The notes under the pieces were generated by a model. That model did not search any database. It saw only the letters and a list, made by a program, of their open reading frames with translations, and was not told the DNA's origin. DNA of 32,454 nucleotides from assembly GCA_003244185.1 (NCBI GenBank), contig QHBT01000021.1:1-32454 (forward strand). The letters run 5' to 3'. The translations under genes were made by a program, and so were the position numbers. The DNA comes from Candidatus Dormiibacter spiritus. Its GTDB lineage: Bacteria; Chloroflexota; Dormibacteria; Dormibacterales; Dormibacteraceae. Below, one piece after another: positions 25,049 to 32,454 of this stretch. Every line of letters starts with the position of its first letter. The stretch's first letter is position 1.

Positions 25049-25426
25049 ATGGAGCGCATCCGCATCACGGAGTACCTCGACCTCGACCTCGACGATGAGA
25101 TATGGCGCTGTCACAACTGTGATCACCGCCTCGGATCTGCCGAGGCCAACTACAAGGAGAGCTGTCTCGTTCATGCCCGCGATCCGCGCGAGATCCACCC
25201 GCCTCTGATCGAGGGTGAGTTCACGTTCGCACCCGACCCCAACTGGGTCCGCATCGTCGAGTTCTACTGCGCCGGCTGCGGCACGCAAGTTGAGACGGAG
25301 TATCTGCCACCGGGTCATCCAATCACCCACGACATCCAGCTCGATGTCGGCAGCCTCCGACGGCGCCTTGAGTCCGGGGAGCTGGTCGTGAGAGAGGGCC
25401 GACTGGCCGCCGGAGGGAATGAGTGA
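25049..25426 (+). CDS. Acetone/acetophenone carboxylase gamma-like zinc-ribbon subunit
   Basis: 125 residues, about 14 kDa. Two CxxC pairs (Cys21/Cys24 in WRCHNCDHRLG; Cys74/Cys77 in FYCAGCGTQ) would bind one zinc. The segments AEANYKESCL and PPGHPITHDIQLD resemble gamma subunits of acetone and acetophenone carboxylases. Its place between two HyuA-like genes matches the small-subunit position in apc operons. The stop overlaps the next start (TGATG). Assignment is by motif and synteny. Confidence 0.8.
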   Translation: MERIRITEYLDLDLDDEIWRCHNCDHRLGSAEANYKESCLVHARDPREIHPPLIEGEFTFAPDPNWVRIVEFYCAGCGTQVETEYLPPGHPITHDIQLDVGSLRRRLESGELVVREGRLAAGGNE

Positions 25427-27648
25427 TGGCGGTCTCCGAGGTCCGCAATAGCATCGACCTAGATGTGGGCGGCACGTTCACCGACCTGGTGATGGTATAC
25501 GAAGGCCGCCCTGTCATGCTCAAGGTCCCGACCACCGCCTACGACCTCTCGGTGTGCTTCATGCAGGCGGTCGACGAGGCCGCTCAGACAGTCGGCCTCC
25601 AGCGCGACGAGCTGCTGCCGCGTATCGAACTCATCCGCTATTCGACCACGGTTGCCATGAACCGGCTGATCGAGCGCAAGGGGCCGCGCGTCGGCTTGAT
25701 CACAACGGAGGGCCACGAGGACGTCCTCCTCATCGGACGTGGTGCGCAATGGATCGATGGCACCCGGCTCGCCGAGCGCCGCGCCCTCCCGCTGCAGCAG
25801 AAGCCCGAGCCGCTGATCCATCGCCAGATGGTGGTCGGTGTCCGCGAGCGGATCGACGCCCGCGGTCACGTGATTAGGCCACTGGACGAAGACGACGTCC
25901 GGCGCAAGGTGCGCACGCTCATGGACAGGGGCGCACGGGCTCTTGTGGTCTCGCTGTTGTGGTCCTTCGCCAATCCCGCACACGAGCTGCGGGTCAAGGA
26001 GATCATCCGCGAGGAGTACCGCGAGTATCACATCGGCTACGTGCCCGTGATAATGTCGCATGCCGTCGCCAGCCGCCTCGGCGAGTACGAGCGCACGAAC
26101 ACGAGCGTCCTGGATGCCTACCTCCAGCGATCGATGCAGATCGAGCTCTCATCCATGTGGGACAGGCTCTACGAGGGCGGCTACACCGGTCCGTTCGTCA
26201 TGGTCCATAACAGCGGTGGCTGCGCCGACGTCTTTCGTACCACCGCCAGCCGCACGTACAACGGCGGCCCGGTGGCCGGGCTCGTCGGCGCCCATCGCAT
26301 TGCCGCCAGCCTCGGCTTCAAGAACGTGGTCACCTCCGACGTCGGTGGGACCAGCTTCGACATCGGGCTGGTAGTGCAGAGTGACGTGCGCAACTACGAG
26401 TTCAACCCTGTTATCGATCGCTGGATGGTCGCCATGACGATGCTGCAATCACTCTCGATCGGCGCCGGCGGGGGATCGATCGCGTGGATCAACCGCGACC
26501 TCGGCAACCGCCTCGAGGTTGGTCCACAGAGTGCCGGCTCCTATCCGGGCCCCGCCTGCTACGGGCAGGGCGGCGCCGAGCCGACGGTCACCGACGTTGA
26601 CGTGATGCTCGGCTACCTGAACCCCGACTACTATTTCGGCGGCCGGATGCGGCTCGACAGAGGGCTGGCTGAGCGGGCGCTTGAGCGCCGGATCGCCCGT
26701 CCCCTCGGGATCTCCGTTATCGACGCCGCCGTCCTGGTGCGAAGGATCGTGGACGAGAAGATGGCCTCCGCGATCCGCAAGGAGGTGGTGCTGAGGGGCT
26801 ACCGGCCGGAGGAGTTCGTCCTGTTCGCCTTCGGGGGCGGCGGGCCCACGCATGCCGCGGGTTACGCGGACGAGATCCCCACCACAGTGGTATTCCCGTA
26901 CTCAGCAGTCTTCTGCGCGTTCGGCTCCTCGATCATGGACGTGATGCACGTCTACGAGCGGTCCCGGCGGATGATCCTGATCGAGCCGATTACCGGCAAG
27001 GCGACAAGCGACTACGAGCCGTTCAACGCCACCGTCCGAGAGCTGCTGGAGCAGGCCAAGCGCGAGATGGCGGCCGAGGGCCTCCCCGTCGAGCAGGCGC
27101 GCTTCGAGCTGGAGCTGGACATGCTCTACGGCGGCCTAATCCATTCGAAGCGCACGGCCACCCCGGGGCTGGCGATCGAGAGCGAGGCAGATGTGTGGCA
27201 GTTCTATCGCCAGTTCGAGCAGGAATTCAGCGAGGCGTTCAGCCCACACGTGGTCAACCTGCCCGGTGGCGTCTACATCGACACGTTCGTCCTGAAGGCG
27301 TCGGTTCCCGGCCAGGCCTTCACGATTCCATTGCTCGAGGGGACGTCAGATACCGCCGACCGGGCTCGAAAAGGGTCGCGGGCGGCCTATTGGCCGAGCC
27401 TTGGCGCGCACGCCGACACCCCCGTCTACGATCACACCCTGCTCATGTCCGGGCACTCTATTGACGGGCCGGCGCTGATCGAGTCCGAGTTCACCACCGT
27501 GGTGGTTCCCCCTGGTCGCTGCTACCGGCTGGACGAGCACGGCCTGGGCATCCTGCAGGCCACTGATGCAAGGAGGACGATCGATGCCGATTCCGACGCC
27601 GGAAGAGAAGCTCGCTTGGATCAAGCTGGAGCCGCCCAGCCAGCCTGA
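25426..27648 (+). CDS. HyuA-like hydantoinase/carboxylase subunit, second copy (Apc alpha'-like)
   Basis: 740 residues from the ATG at 25426, which has GGAGG 9 nt upstream and overlaps the gamma-like stop. The motifs are DVGGTFTD at 13-20 and TSDVGGTSFDIGLV, with FAFGGGGPTHAAGYADEI in the C-terminal half, a HyuA hallmark. It is distinct from the first HyuA-like protein, about 90 residues longer, and probably forms a heteromeric core with it. The 3' end overlaps the HyuB-like gene by 65 bp. Confidence 0.92.
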   Translation: MAVSEVRNSIDLDVGGTFTDLVMVYEGRPVMLKVPTTAYDLSVCFMQAVDEAAQTVGLQRDELLPRIELIRYSTTVAMNRLIERKGPRVGLITTEGHEDVLLIGRGAQWIDGTRLAERRALPLQQKPEPLIHRQMVVGVRERIDARGHVIRPLDEDDVRRKVRTLMDRGARALVVSLLWSFANPAHELRVKEIIREEYREYHIGYVPVIMSHAVASRLGEYERTNTSVLDAYLQRSMQIELSSMWDRLYEGGYTGPFVMVHNSGGCADVFRTTASRTYNGGPVAGLVGAHRIAASLGFKNVVTSDVGGTSFDIGLVVQSDVRNYEFNPVIDRWMVAMTMLQSLSIGAGGGSIAWINRDLGNRLEVGPQSAGSYPGPACYGQGGAEPTVTDVDVMLGYLNPDYYFGGRMRLDRGLAERALERRIARPLGISVIDAAVLVRRIVDEKMASAIRKEVVLRGYRPEEFVLFAFGGGGPTHAAGYADEIPTTVVFPYSAVFCAFGSSIMDVMHVYERSRRMILIEPITGKATSDYEPFNATVRELLEQAKREMAAEGLPVEQARFELELDMLYGGLIHSKRTATPGLAIESEADVWQFYRQFEQEFSEAFSPHVVNLPGGVYIDTFVLKASVPGQAFTIPLLEGTSDTADRARKGSRAAYWPSLGAHADTPVYDHTLLMSGHSIDGPALIESEFTTVVVPPGRCYRLDEHGLGILQATDARRTIDADSDAGREARLDQAGAAQPA

Positions 27649-29641
27649 GCTCGACGCGGTCCAGGCGCTGCGTCCTGGCGACTACGAGGTGGGCTTCCAG
27701 CGCACCAACGACATCGTCGACGAGGCGCTCGAAGTCTTCCAGCGGTCCTGCCGTAGCAGCATGGGAATTGCCGGAGACGTGATGGTGGCCCTCTTCACCG
27801 CAGACGGCGACCTTGTCAACGCGGCCGCTGGCACCTACCTGCACGCGATCATCCAGCCGATCATCGTCAAGTTCATCCGCAAGCATTACGCGCGCAACCC
27901 GGGCATTGCCGAGGGTGACATCTGGTGCGCCAACGACGCCCTCTACGGAGGGATCCACAACCCGGACGTGGTGTGCCTGGTGCCCATCTTCCACGAGGGC
28001 ATGTTGATCGCATGGGCCGGAGCCGCCAACCACACGACCGAGACCGGGGCCATCGAGCCCGGCGGCATGCCGGTATCGGCGAGCTCCCGCTTCGAGGAAG
28101 GCCTCAACCTCCCGCCGGTCAAGATCGGCCAGGGCGGCGAGATCCGGGAGGATTGGCTGGAGGTGTTCGGCGCCTACGGGATCCGGGCGCCGCAGATGGT
28201 GGTCACAGACCTGAAGGCGAGAGCGACGGCTGCAGACCGCGTCCGCACGAGGATCGTTGAGCTTGCGGATAAAGAGGGTCGGGACTGGGTCGTCGGGTTG
28301 ATGCGCAAGATGATGCTCGTGGCGGAGGAGGGCGCGCGCCGACGCATCGCCTCCTGGCCTGACGGCAAGTTCCGCTGCGTTACCTTCTCGGACGCGCTCG
28401 GCACCCAGCAGGGGCTGGTTCGAAGCGCCTACCTGACGCTCGAGAAGACCGGAGACCGGCTGCTATTCGACTTCACCGGCACGTCGCCCGAGAACACCTC
28501 CTCCTACCACGCCCACGTGCAATCGACGGTTGGCCACGTCGCCAACTACGTCTACTCCAACGTCTTCTACGACCTCCCCATCTCGAGCGCGACTTTCGCA
28601 CCGATGGATTTCAAGATTCCCCGAGGCACCGTCCTCAACCCGGACGACCGTGCCGCCACCAGCAACGCGGTGATGGTCTGTACCGGCGTTATGTCGGCCA
28701 CGCCGAACGTCTTCGCCAAGCTCATGTTCTCGAGTCAGGAAGACTGGAGGCGCGTGGTCGCGTCGGCCTCGAACGCCGGCAACGCCATGGTCATCGCGGG
28801 CCTGTCGCAGTGGGGCCTGCCGTTCGCGGACATGATCGCATACTCGATCAACACCGAGGGCCAGGGCGGCCGGCCGACGATGAATGGCATGGATTCATTC
28901 GGCTTTCCCTGGTGCCCGTTCGGCCGAGCTCCCGACGTCGAGTTGATGGAGAACGAGTTCCCTATCCTGATCCCGATCAGCCAGCATTGGCCCGATTCGT
29001 GCGGCCATGGCAAGCACCGCGGTGGGGTCGGAACGGTGCAGGTATGGGTCGCCCACCAGGCCCCGATGGTCTTCTTCATGGCCATCGCCGACAATTCCAA
29101 GATTCAGACCCCTCAGCCGCTCTTCGGCGGCTATGCGCCGTGCACGGTCCCCGGTTTGTCTGTGCGCAGTGCTGACTTCGTTCGCCGCCTGCCAGAGACG
29201 GGCGTGGGGATGGACTTTCGGACCTTGGTCGATCAGGCCAATGTGCCGGGGCAATGGGTGAACGAGTTCAATGGTCGGGTGGTGCGTCCGTACGGCGAGG
29301 GCGATGTGATTACCTTCGGCTTCTCGGCGGGTGGCGCCGGATACGGTGACCCTTTGGAAGCGGACCCGGAGGCCGTGACGGAGGATATCAGGCAGGGCAA
29401 GGTCTCGGCGGAGACCGCGGCGCGAGTTTACCGAGTTGCGTATGACGCAGAGCGGCAGCTACCGCTGCTGGAGGAGACGGAGCGACTGCGGCAGCAGGAA
29501 CGCCGGAGCCGGCTCAGCCGCGGCCGTCCGTACGCCGAGTTCGCCGCGGAGTGGGCCGGTCTCAAACCCTCTGACGAGATCCTCGTCAACTACGGCAGCT
29601 GGCCCGAGGCGAAGGCGCTCCAGCCGGTCATCCGGATGTGA
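27584..29641 (+). CDS. HyuB-like hydantoinase/carboxylase subunit (Apc beta-like)
   Basis: 685 residues. Family features include GYLHAI-like GTYLHAIIQP, GDIWCANDALYGGIHNPDVV (a likely metal site with Asp/His), AANHTTETGAIEPGG, and SCGHGKHRGGVGTVQ. The ATG at 27584 has AGGAGG (27571-27576) at 7-nt spacing, inside the end of the preceding gene, so the two share 65 bp in different frames. In related enzymes the HyuB-type subunit performs carboxyl transfer or ring hydrolysis after activation by HyuA. Confidence 0.92.
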   Translation: MPIPTPEEKLAWIKLEPPSQPELDAVQALRPGDYEVGFQRTNDIVDEALEVFQRSCRSSMGIAGDVMVALFTADGDLVNAAAGTYLHAIIQPIIVKFIRKHYARNPGIAEGDIWCANDALYGGIHNPDVVCLVPIFHEGMLIAWAGAANHTTETGAIEPGGMPVSASSRFEEGLNLPPVKIGQGGEIREDWLEVFGAYGIRAPQMVVTDLKARATAADRVRTRIVELADKEGRDWVVGLMRKMMLVAEEGARRRIASWPDGKFRCVTFSDALGTQQGLVRSAYLTLEKTGDRLLFDFTGTSPENTSSYHAHVQSTVGHVANYVYSNVFYDLPISSATFAPMDFKIPRGTVLNPDDRAATSNAVMVCTGVMSATPNVFAKLMFSSQEDWRRVVASASNAGNAMVIAGLSQWGLPFADMIAYSINTEGQGGRPTMNGMDSFGFPWCPFGRAPDVELMENEFPILIPISQHWPDSCGHGKHRGGVGTVQVWVAHQAPMVFFMAIADNSKIQTPQPLFGGYAPCTVPGLSVRSADFVRRLPETGVGMDFRTLVDQANVPGQWVNEFNGRVVRPYGEGDVITFGFSAGGAGYGDPLEADPEAVTEDIRQGKVSAETAARVYRVAYDAERQLPLLEETERLRQQERRSRLSRGRPYAEFAAEWAGLKPSDEILVNYGSWPEAKALQPVIRM

Positions 29642-29645
29642 CGGG

Positions 29646-30539
29646 CTGAGCGCCACCGCCCGACAGCTGCTAGCTCTGGCACTCGCGGGAAGGCCCGGAG
29701 TGCGTCCCTTGCTGGCTCCCCGGGCCTCTGCCATCGCGGGTGAACTCGAGGGTCTGACACCGTTGGAGGTCCTGACCAACCCAACCAAGCTCGCCAAGCT
29801 CCTCGGCGAGCTGGTCCGCGGCGCAGCGCTGGATGTGGCCTGGGTCGAGTCGGGCTCGCGGCTCGCACACGAGGTGGCCGGGTGCGAGCTCGACTGGTCG
29901 GCGTTTCCCCCTGTAGTAAGACCACGACTGCGATCTTCCGGCGTCATGCCAAGCCTCGCGGTTGGTAGGCCCGCTGCGGTCCTCGAGGTGGCACGGAGGC
30001 TAAGGGCGACGCTAGGTGAGGCGGCTCTCGTCGGGATCGTGGTGCCCGGCCCGTCCGAGCTTGCATCGGAATGCGTCGGTCTGGATCCGGAGGATGCCGC
30101 CGAGATACTGCTCGTGGTGGTTCGGGCCTTCTGCGAGGCAGGCACGGAGGTCGTGATGCTGACCCAGGGTGTTGTGGCCCCGGAAGTTCCCGACTACACC
30201 GAACTCATGCGGCCGCTTGTGTCGACGGTGCGGTTCTTCAGAGCGCTCCCGCTGGTCTCGGGGCCCTCAGGAGAAGCCGATTGGTGCGAGCTCGCGAACG
30301 CGCTCGGCGCCATCCCATGCGTGCTGCCCGGCGCGGTCTGGTCCGCCACAGGCAACTCTGAGCTCCATGCGCTCGCATTGCCGGTGCCGATTCCAGCGCA
30401 CATCGCCTCCAAGAACTCTTGTGTTCTGGTGACGACTGAGGTCGAACTCACGGGAATTCAGCCTGTGTCGGTGGTCGGCGAGCTGCAACGGGCGATCCGG
30501 AAGCTCGATCGCGGCCGCGCGGAACGTAAGCGGTCTTGA
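29646..30539 (+). CDS. URO-D-like fifth protein of the carboxylase-like operon
   Basis: About 297 residues, 31 kDa. Predicted TIM-barrel relative of uroporphyrinogen decarboxylase: ATARQLLALALAGRPGVRPLL at the start, TNPTKLAKLLGELVRGAALD, VGIVVPGPSELASECVG, and AFCEAGTEVVML. The start is unclear because no ATG/GTG/TTG lies between the HyuB stop and the first conserved helix. A CTG at 29646 is the best-placed codon; a GTG at 29700 would cut off conserved residues. Position and size fit apc5, the accessory subunit needed by acetophenone carboxylase, but that equivalence is inference. Confidence 0.65.
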   Translation: MSATARQLLALALAGRPGVRPLLAPRASAIAGELEGLTPLEVLTNPTKLAKLLGELVRGAALDVAWVESGSRLAHEVAGCELDWSAFPPVVRPRLRSSGVMPSLAVGRPAAVLEVARRLRATLGEAALVGIVVPGPSELASECVGLDPEDAAEILLVVVRAFCEAGTEVVMLTQGVVAPEVPDYTELMRPLVSTVRFFRALPLVSGPSGEADWCELANALGAIPCVLPGAVWSATGNSELHALALPVPIPAHIASKNSCVLVTTEVELTGIQPVSVVGELQRAIRKLDRGRAERKRS

Positions 30540-30724
30540 CGGCTGTCAATGGGACAGCGACAACGAGTGGAGAGTTGCATCTGGACATGGGCTTGGAGGC
30601 CCAAGTGCTCCGATCCCATCGCTGGTGGGACGTGCCAGTGCCCGAAGTCTCGGTGATGCCGGCTGTCGCCGAGGCGCGCTCCGACTATGAGAAGTCGTTG
30701 GCGGAGGAGCGCTGGTTTGTCTGA
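30536..30724 (+). pseudogene. IolD C-terminal fragment
   Basis: The frame ends HRWWDVPVPEVS, then PAVAEARSDYEKSLAEERWF. This resembles the extreme C-terminus of IolD (trihydroxycyclohexanedione hydrolase, inositol catabolism). Similarity begins near 30594; the preceding codons look unrelated. Over 500 residues of the enzyme are absent, so this is a remnant fused after the carboxylase operon by rearrangement. Confidence 0.65.
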
Positions 30725-31281
30725 CCTGCTGGTTGCCGGCTCGGCGGCCGCGGCGGACGGGCTGCTGGTACGCGTCACGCCGGAGGCGGCCGGCTGGTCG
30801 TACGTCGGATTCGAGGTCTATCGGCTCCGCCGCGGACGCCAGTTCGAGCGCCCAACCGGCGACAGGGAGGCCTGCGCGGTAGTCCTCTCCGGTCGGGCGG
30901 ACTTCTCGTTCGGCGGCCTGGAGTGGCCGGAAGTGGGGGGCCGTAACAGTGTCTTCGACGGGCCGCCCTACTCGGTCTACGCACCGCCGGGCGGCGTTCT
31001 AAGCGCGACCGGGGCGGCGGAGGTCAGCGCGATCGCGTTCTGCTGGGCACCGGCCGCCGAGGGGTTCGAGCCGGCGCTGATAACCCCGGGACGACGTCAA
31101 GGTTTCCAGGCGCGGGTCCGGTGATGTCGAGCGCACGATCCACGACATCCTCATGGAGAGCTGGCCGGCTGAGTCGCTGCTTATTACAGAGGTGCTAATG
31201 GACAAAGGCCCGGATCCATGCACCGCATCCAGCCGTCACGGTTCACCAGAAGCACGGCCGGCCCGTCCGCGGGCGCCTAGC
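30717..31281 (+). pseudogene. iolB: Broken iolB (5-deoxy-glucuronate isomerase), N-terminal part
   Basis: A TTG start with GGAGGAG upstream, overlapping the iolD remnant stop, opens a cupin-like IolB/KduI domain: GWSYVGFEVYRLRRG, EACAVVLSGRADFSFGG, SVFDGPPYSVYAPPG. The frame stops at 31124. The family sequence resumes in the +1 frame (GSGDVERTIHDILMES, ESLLITEV) to about 31190 and then fades. The shifted frame ends at the first bases of an inserted IS element. About half of the usual 270-300 residues is missing. Confidence 0.75.
31276..31281. repeat. Left target-site duplication CCTAGC
   Basis: CCTAGC immediately precedes the left terminal repeat and recurs at 32192-32197 just after the right one, as expected for a 6-bp target duplication. 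Confidence 0.8.
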
Positions 31282-31308
31282 TGAGATTCCACCACACATA
31301 TGAGACAG
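31282..31308 (+). repeat. Left terminal inverted repeat of the IS481-like element
   Basis: 27 bp beginning TGAGATTCCACC and ending ATGAGACAG. It matches the reverse complement of 32165-32191 at 26 of 27 positions; the mismatch is the third base. Confidence 0.92.
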
Positions 31309-31327
31309 CTGTGGTTAGCGTGCCGGC

Positions 31328-32162
31328 ATGCCGGACTCCTCACAGCATTCAACAGACCCTCGTCGGTGGTTGCGGTGGAATCGGTACCAGGAAGGTCCTG
31401 ACTTCCTCTTTCTGGCGACTCAGAACGGGCGGCCGGTCGGAGAGCGTTCGGGCCATAGCGAGGTGGTCGCTGTTCGCGCCCGCATGCGAGCTGTGCGACT
31501 GGCCCAGAAGGCGGGTGTGTTGGCCGCGGTCCAGGAAACCAGCGCCTCGCGTGCTTCGCTTTATCGCTGGATGCGAGGCCTATGAGAGGGACGGCATCGC
31601 CGACTTGCTGGAAGAGTCGAGGCGACCTCAGCGGTTTCGCTGGACCGTACCCAGCTGGGTGGACAGTGTCGTCATTGCAATTCGGCTCAACACCTACTGG
31701 AACTCGAGCGGATCGCTGCTGAGATGGGGCGGCGTCAGACTTGCAACCTCAGCCACAAGCACATTGACCAGTTGCTTCGCGAGCTTGGCTGCAGCCGGGG
31801 AACGGTGCCTCGCCAGCCGGGACCGCGCTATGAGCGCTCCCAGCCGAATGAGCTCTGGCACATCGACATCAAAGGCCCCTTCTTCATCCACATCGAAGGC
31901 TCTGGCTACCTCAAGACCTGGATTGTCGGCTTGGTCGACGATCACTCTCGATTTGTGCTCGGCCTACGCATCCACCCCGATGCCAAGCTCGCTCCCCTCC
32001 TAGAGTGGCTGGACGACTGCTTAACCCAGCCCAACCGGCTTCGGTCGCCGTCTGGCCCAGCGCCGCATACGGCATCTCCGCACGTGGGATCGCGGCTTCC
32101 ACAACATCCCCGCTTTGCAACATCTCCAACCCTGGCTGAAAACCGTCATGTCAGCCGCCTAG
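31328..32162 (+). pseudogene. Frameshifted, internally deleted IS481-like DDE transposase
   Basis: Three frames must be joined. The first carries a helix-turn-helix (VQETSASRASLYRW). After a shift near 31580 it reads AYERDGIADLLEESRRP and RWTVPSWVDSVVIAIRLNTYW. After another near 31697 it reads ERIAAEMGRRQ and then the rve domain with LWHIDIKGPF and GLVDDHSRF, the first two catalytic Asp. Past LLEWLDDC the region with the third acidic residue is missing, and a C-terminal piece (HLRTWDRGFHNIPALQHLQP) follows in another frame. It stops at 32160-32162, 2 bp before the right terminal repeat. Confidence 0.88.
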
Positions 32163-32164
32163 GT

Positions 32165-32191
32165 CTGTCTCATATGTGTGGTGGAATCCCA
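32165..32191 (-). repeat. Right terminal inverted repeat of the IS481-like element
   Basis: Reads CTGTCTCAT...GGTGGAATCCCA on the plus strand, the inverse of the left repeat with one mismatch. Its inner edge lies 2 bp after the transposase stop. Confidence 0.92.
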
Positions 32192-32197
32192 CCTAGC
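32192..32197. repeat. Right target-site duplication CCTAGC
   Basis: Second copy of the 6-bp direct repeat flanking the insertion sequence. Confidence 0.8.
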
Positions 32198-32385
32198 GTC
32201 TTGCGCATCATGTACTTCCTCTCGACGGGACGCCATATGTAGAGTTCGGCTCCCAATGCGGCGTGGCCTCGGAAGAAGCCCGGGCCCAGTCGTACAGCAA
32301 TTGGGGTGCAAAACGGCGTCAGATGCCGGCAATCAACGGCACTCCGCGAATACGAAATCGCTCTTCGGAAGGGGGCTGGGCCGAC
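32198..32385. other. Segment between IS element and tRNA fragment, no gene seen
   Basis: About 190 bp without a recognisable gene or fold. It ends abruptly where the tRNA-Arg similarity starts, which suggests it is the inner end of an integrated element. Confidence 0.4.
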
Positions 32386-32430
32386 CTCCGGACCGGAAGG
32401 CAGGGGGTTCGATTCCCTCCGGGCGCACCA
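32386..32430 (+). other. tRNA-Arg(CCG) 3' fragment, probable attachment site (att)
   Basis: The 45 nt correspond exactly to tRNA positions 32-76. They comprise anticodon loop CTCCGGA (anticodon CCG), 3' anticodon stem CCGGA, a 5-nt variable loop AGGCA, T-arm GGGGG-TTCGATT-CCCTC with one G-U pair, acceptor strand CGGGCGC, discriminator A and CCA. The 5' half (an acceptor strand GCGCCCG and a D-arm) is absent upstream, and CCGAC just before the loop cannot pair with CCGGA. A truncated 3' half is what tyrosine-recombinase integration into a tRNA gene leaves at the far end of the element. Confidence 0.8.
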
Positions 32431-32435
32431 TTGTC

Positions 32436-32449
32436 ATGTCTCAGGACAT
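32436..32449. repeat. Short inverted repeat after the tRNA fragment
   Basis: ATGTC (32436-32440) and GACAT (32445-32449) flank TCAG. It could be a small hairpin or part of an insertion-sequence end starting TGTC at 32433, but the window ends before this can be decided. Confidence 0.25.
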
Positions 32450-32454
32450 CGCGG

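Larger units (their letters stand above)
31282..32191 (+). mobile_element. Defective IS481-like insertion sequence, 910 bp
   Basis: The element is bounded by 27-bp terminal inverted repeats beginning TG and ending CA, with one mismatch, and flanked by a 6-bp direct repeat CCTAGC. It encodes a single transposase reading frame that is frameshifted at least twice and internally deleted. The element is immobile unless helped in trans. It lies in debris of the inositol genes. Confidence 0.9.

Noticed and set aside
23087..29641. Plain 5-oxoprolinase or hydantoinase operon
   Set aside because: Two different HyuA-like genes with a zinc-ribbon gamma-like gene between them fit the acetone/acetophenone carboxylase layout better, although the substrate is not proven.
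32386..32430. Complete tRNA-Arg gene at the window end
   Set aside because: Only positions 32-76 are present. No acceptor 5' strand or D-arm exists in the preceding 100 nt.
1..32454. CRISPR array, toxin-antitoxin pair, phage structural genes or biosynthetic megasynthase
   Set aside because: No regularly spaced repeats and no such gene families are visible on either strand.

Overview
The window is high-GC bacterial DNA, probably from a soil or sediment organism. It has Shine-Dalgarno-led genes, tightly packed operons with many GTG and TTG starts, a lipoprotein-type solute-binding protein and a tRNA-Arg fragment with encoded CCA. These traits fit Actinomycetota, Chloroflexota or a similar high-GC lineage. 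No marker gene fixes the taxon.

Left part, about 139-15722: a dense catabolic cluster built around cleavage of C-N bonds. A CocE-type acyl hydrolase (minus strand) diverges from an arginase/agmatinase-family protein. A complete branched-chain amino acid-type (Liv/HAAT) ABC importer follows, with lipoprotein, two permeases and two ATPases, and a nitrilase-family hydrolase sits 3 bp after the last ATPase. This operon converges on an opposing six-gene operon that reads, in transcription order: XRE-cupin regulator, creatininase-family amidohydrolase, AstE/AspA-type zinc deacylase, GatC/AtzG-like small subunit, amidase-signature enzyme, LLM flavin monooxygenase. An amidohydrolase of the imidazolonepropionase type diverges from the regulator. 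The layout suggests import, oxidation and stepwise hydrolysis of an unknown nitrogenous compound.

Middle, about 15723-19679: accessory debris. It contains an IS3-type OrfA remnant, a frameshifted and truncated LLM oxidoreductase, an apparently intact branched-chain 2-oxoacid dehydrogenase E1 pair in beta-alpha order without E2/E3, and a decayed IS110 transposase tail.

Right part, about 19680-30539: a PaaK-like CoA ligase and a GAF/PucR-type regulator diverge from a five-gene set (HyuA-like, zinc-ribbon gamma-like, HyuA-like, HyuB-like, URO-D-like). The order and sizes resemble the ATP-dependent acetophenone carboxylase (Apc) system. With the CoA ligase, this suggests carboxylation of a ketone-like substrate followed by CoA activation.

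End, about 30540-32454: decayed iolD and iolB pieces, a defective 910-bp IS481-like element with 27-bp terminal repeats and a 6-bp target duplication, and a 45-nt 3' fragment of tRNA-Arg(CCG). The tRNA fragment looks like the attachment-site end of a genomic island lying to its left.

The most unusual small-scale observation is a pair of unrelated tandem duplications, at 3464-3515 and 11821-11896. Each copies a ribosome binding site plus start codon, and each creates a tiny upstream ORF whose stop overlaps or abuts the real start.
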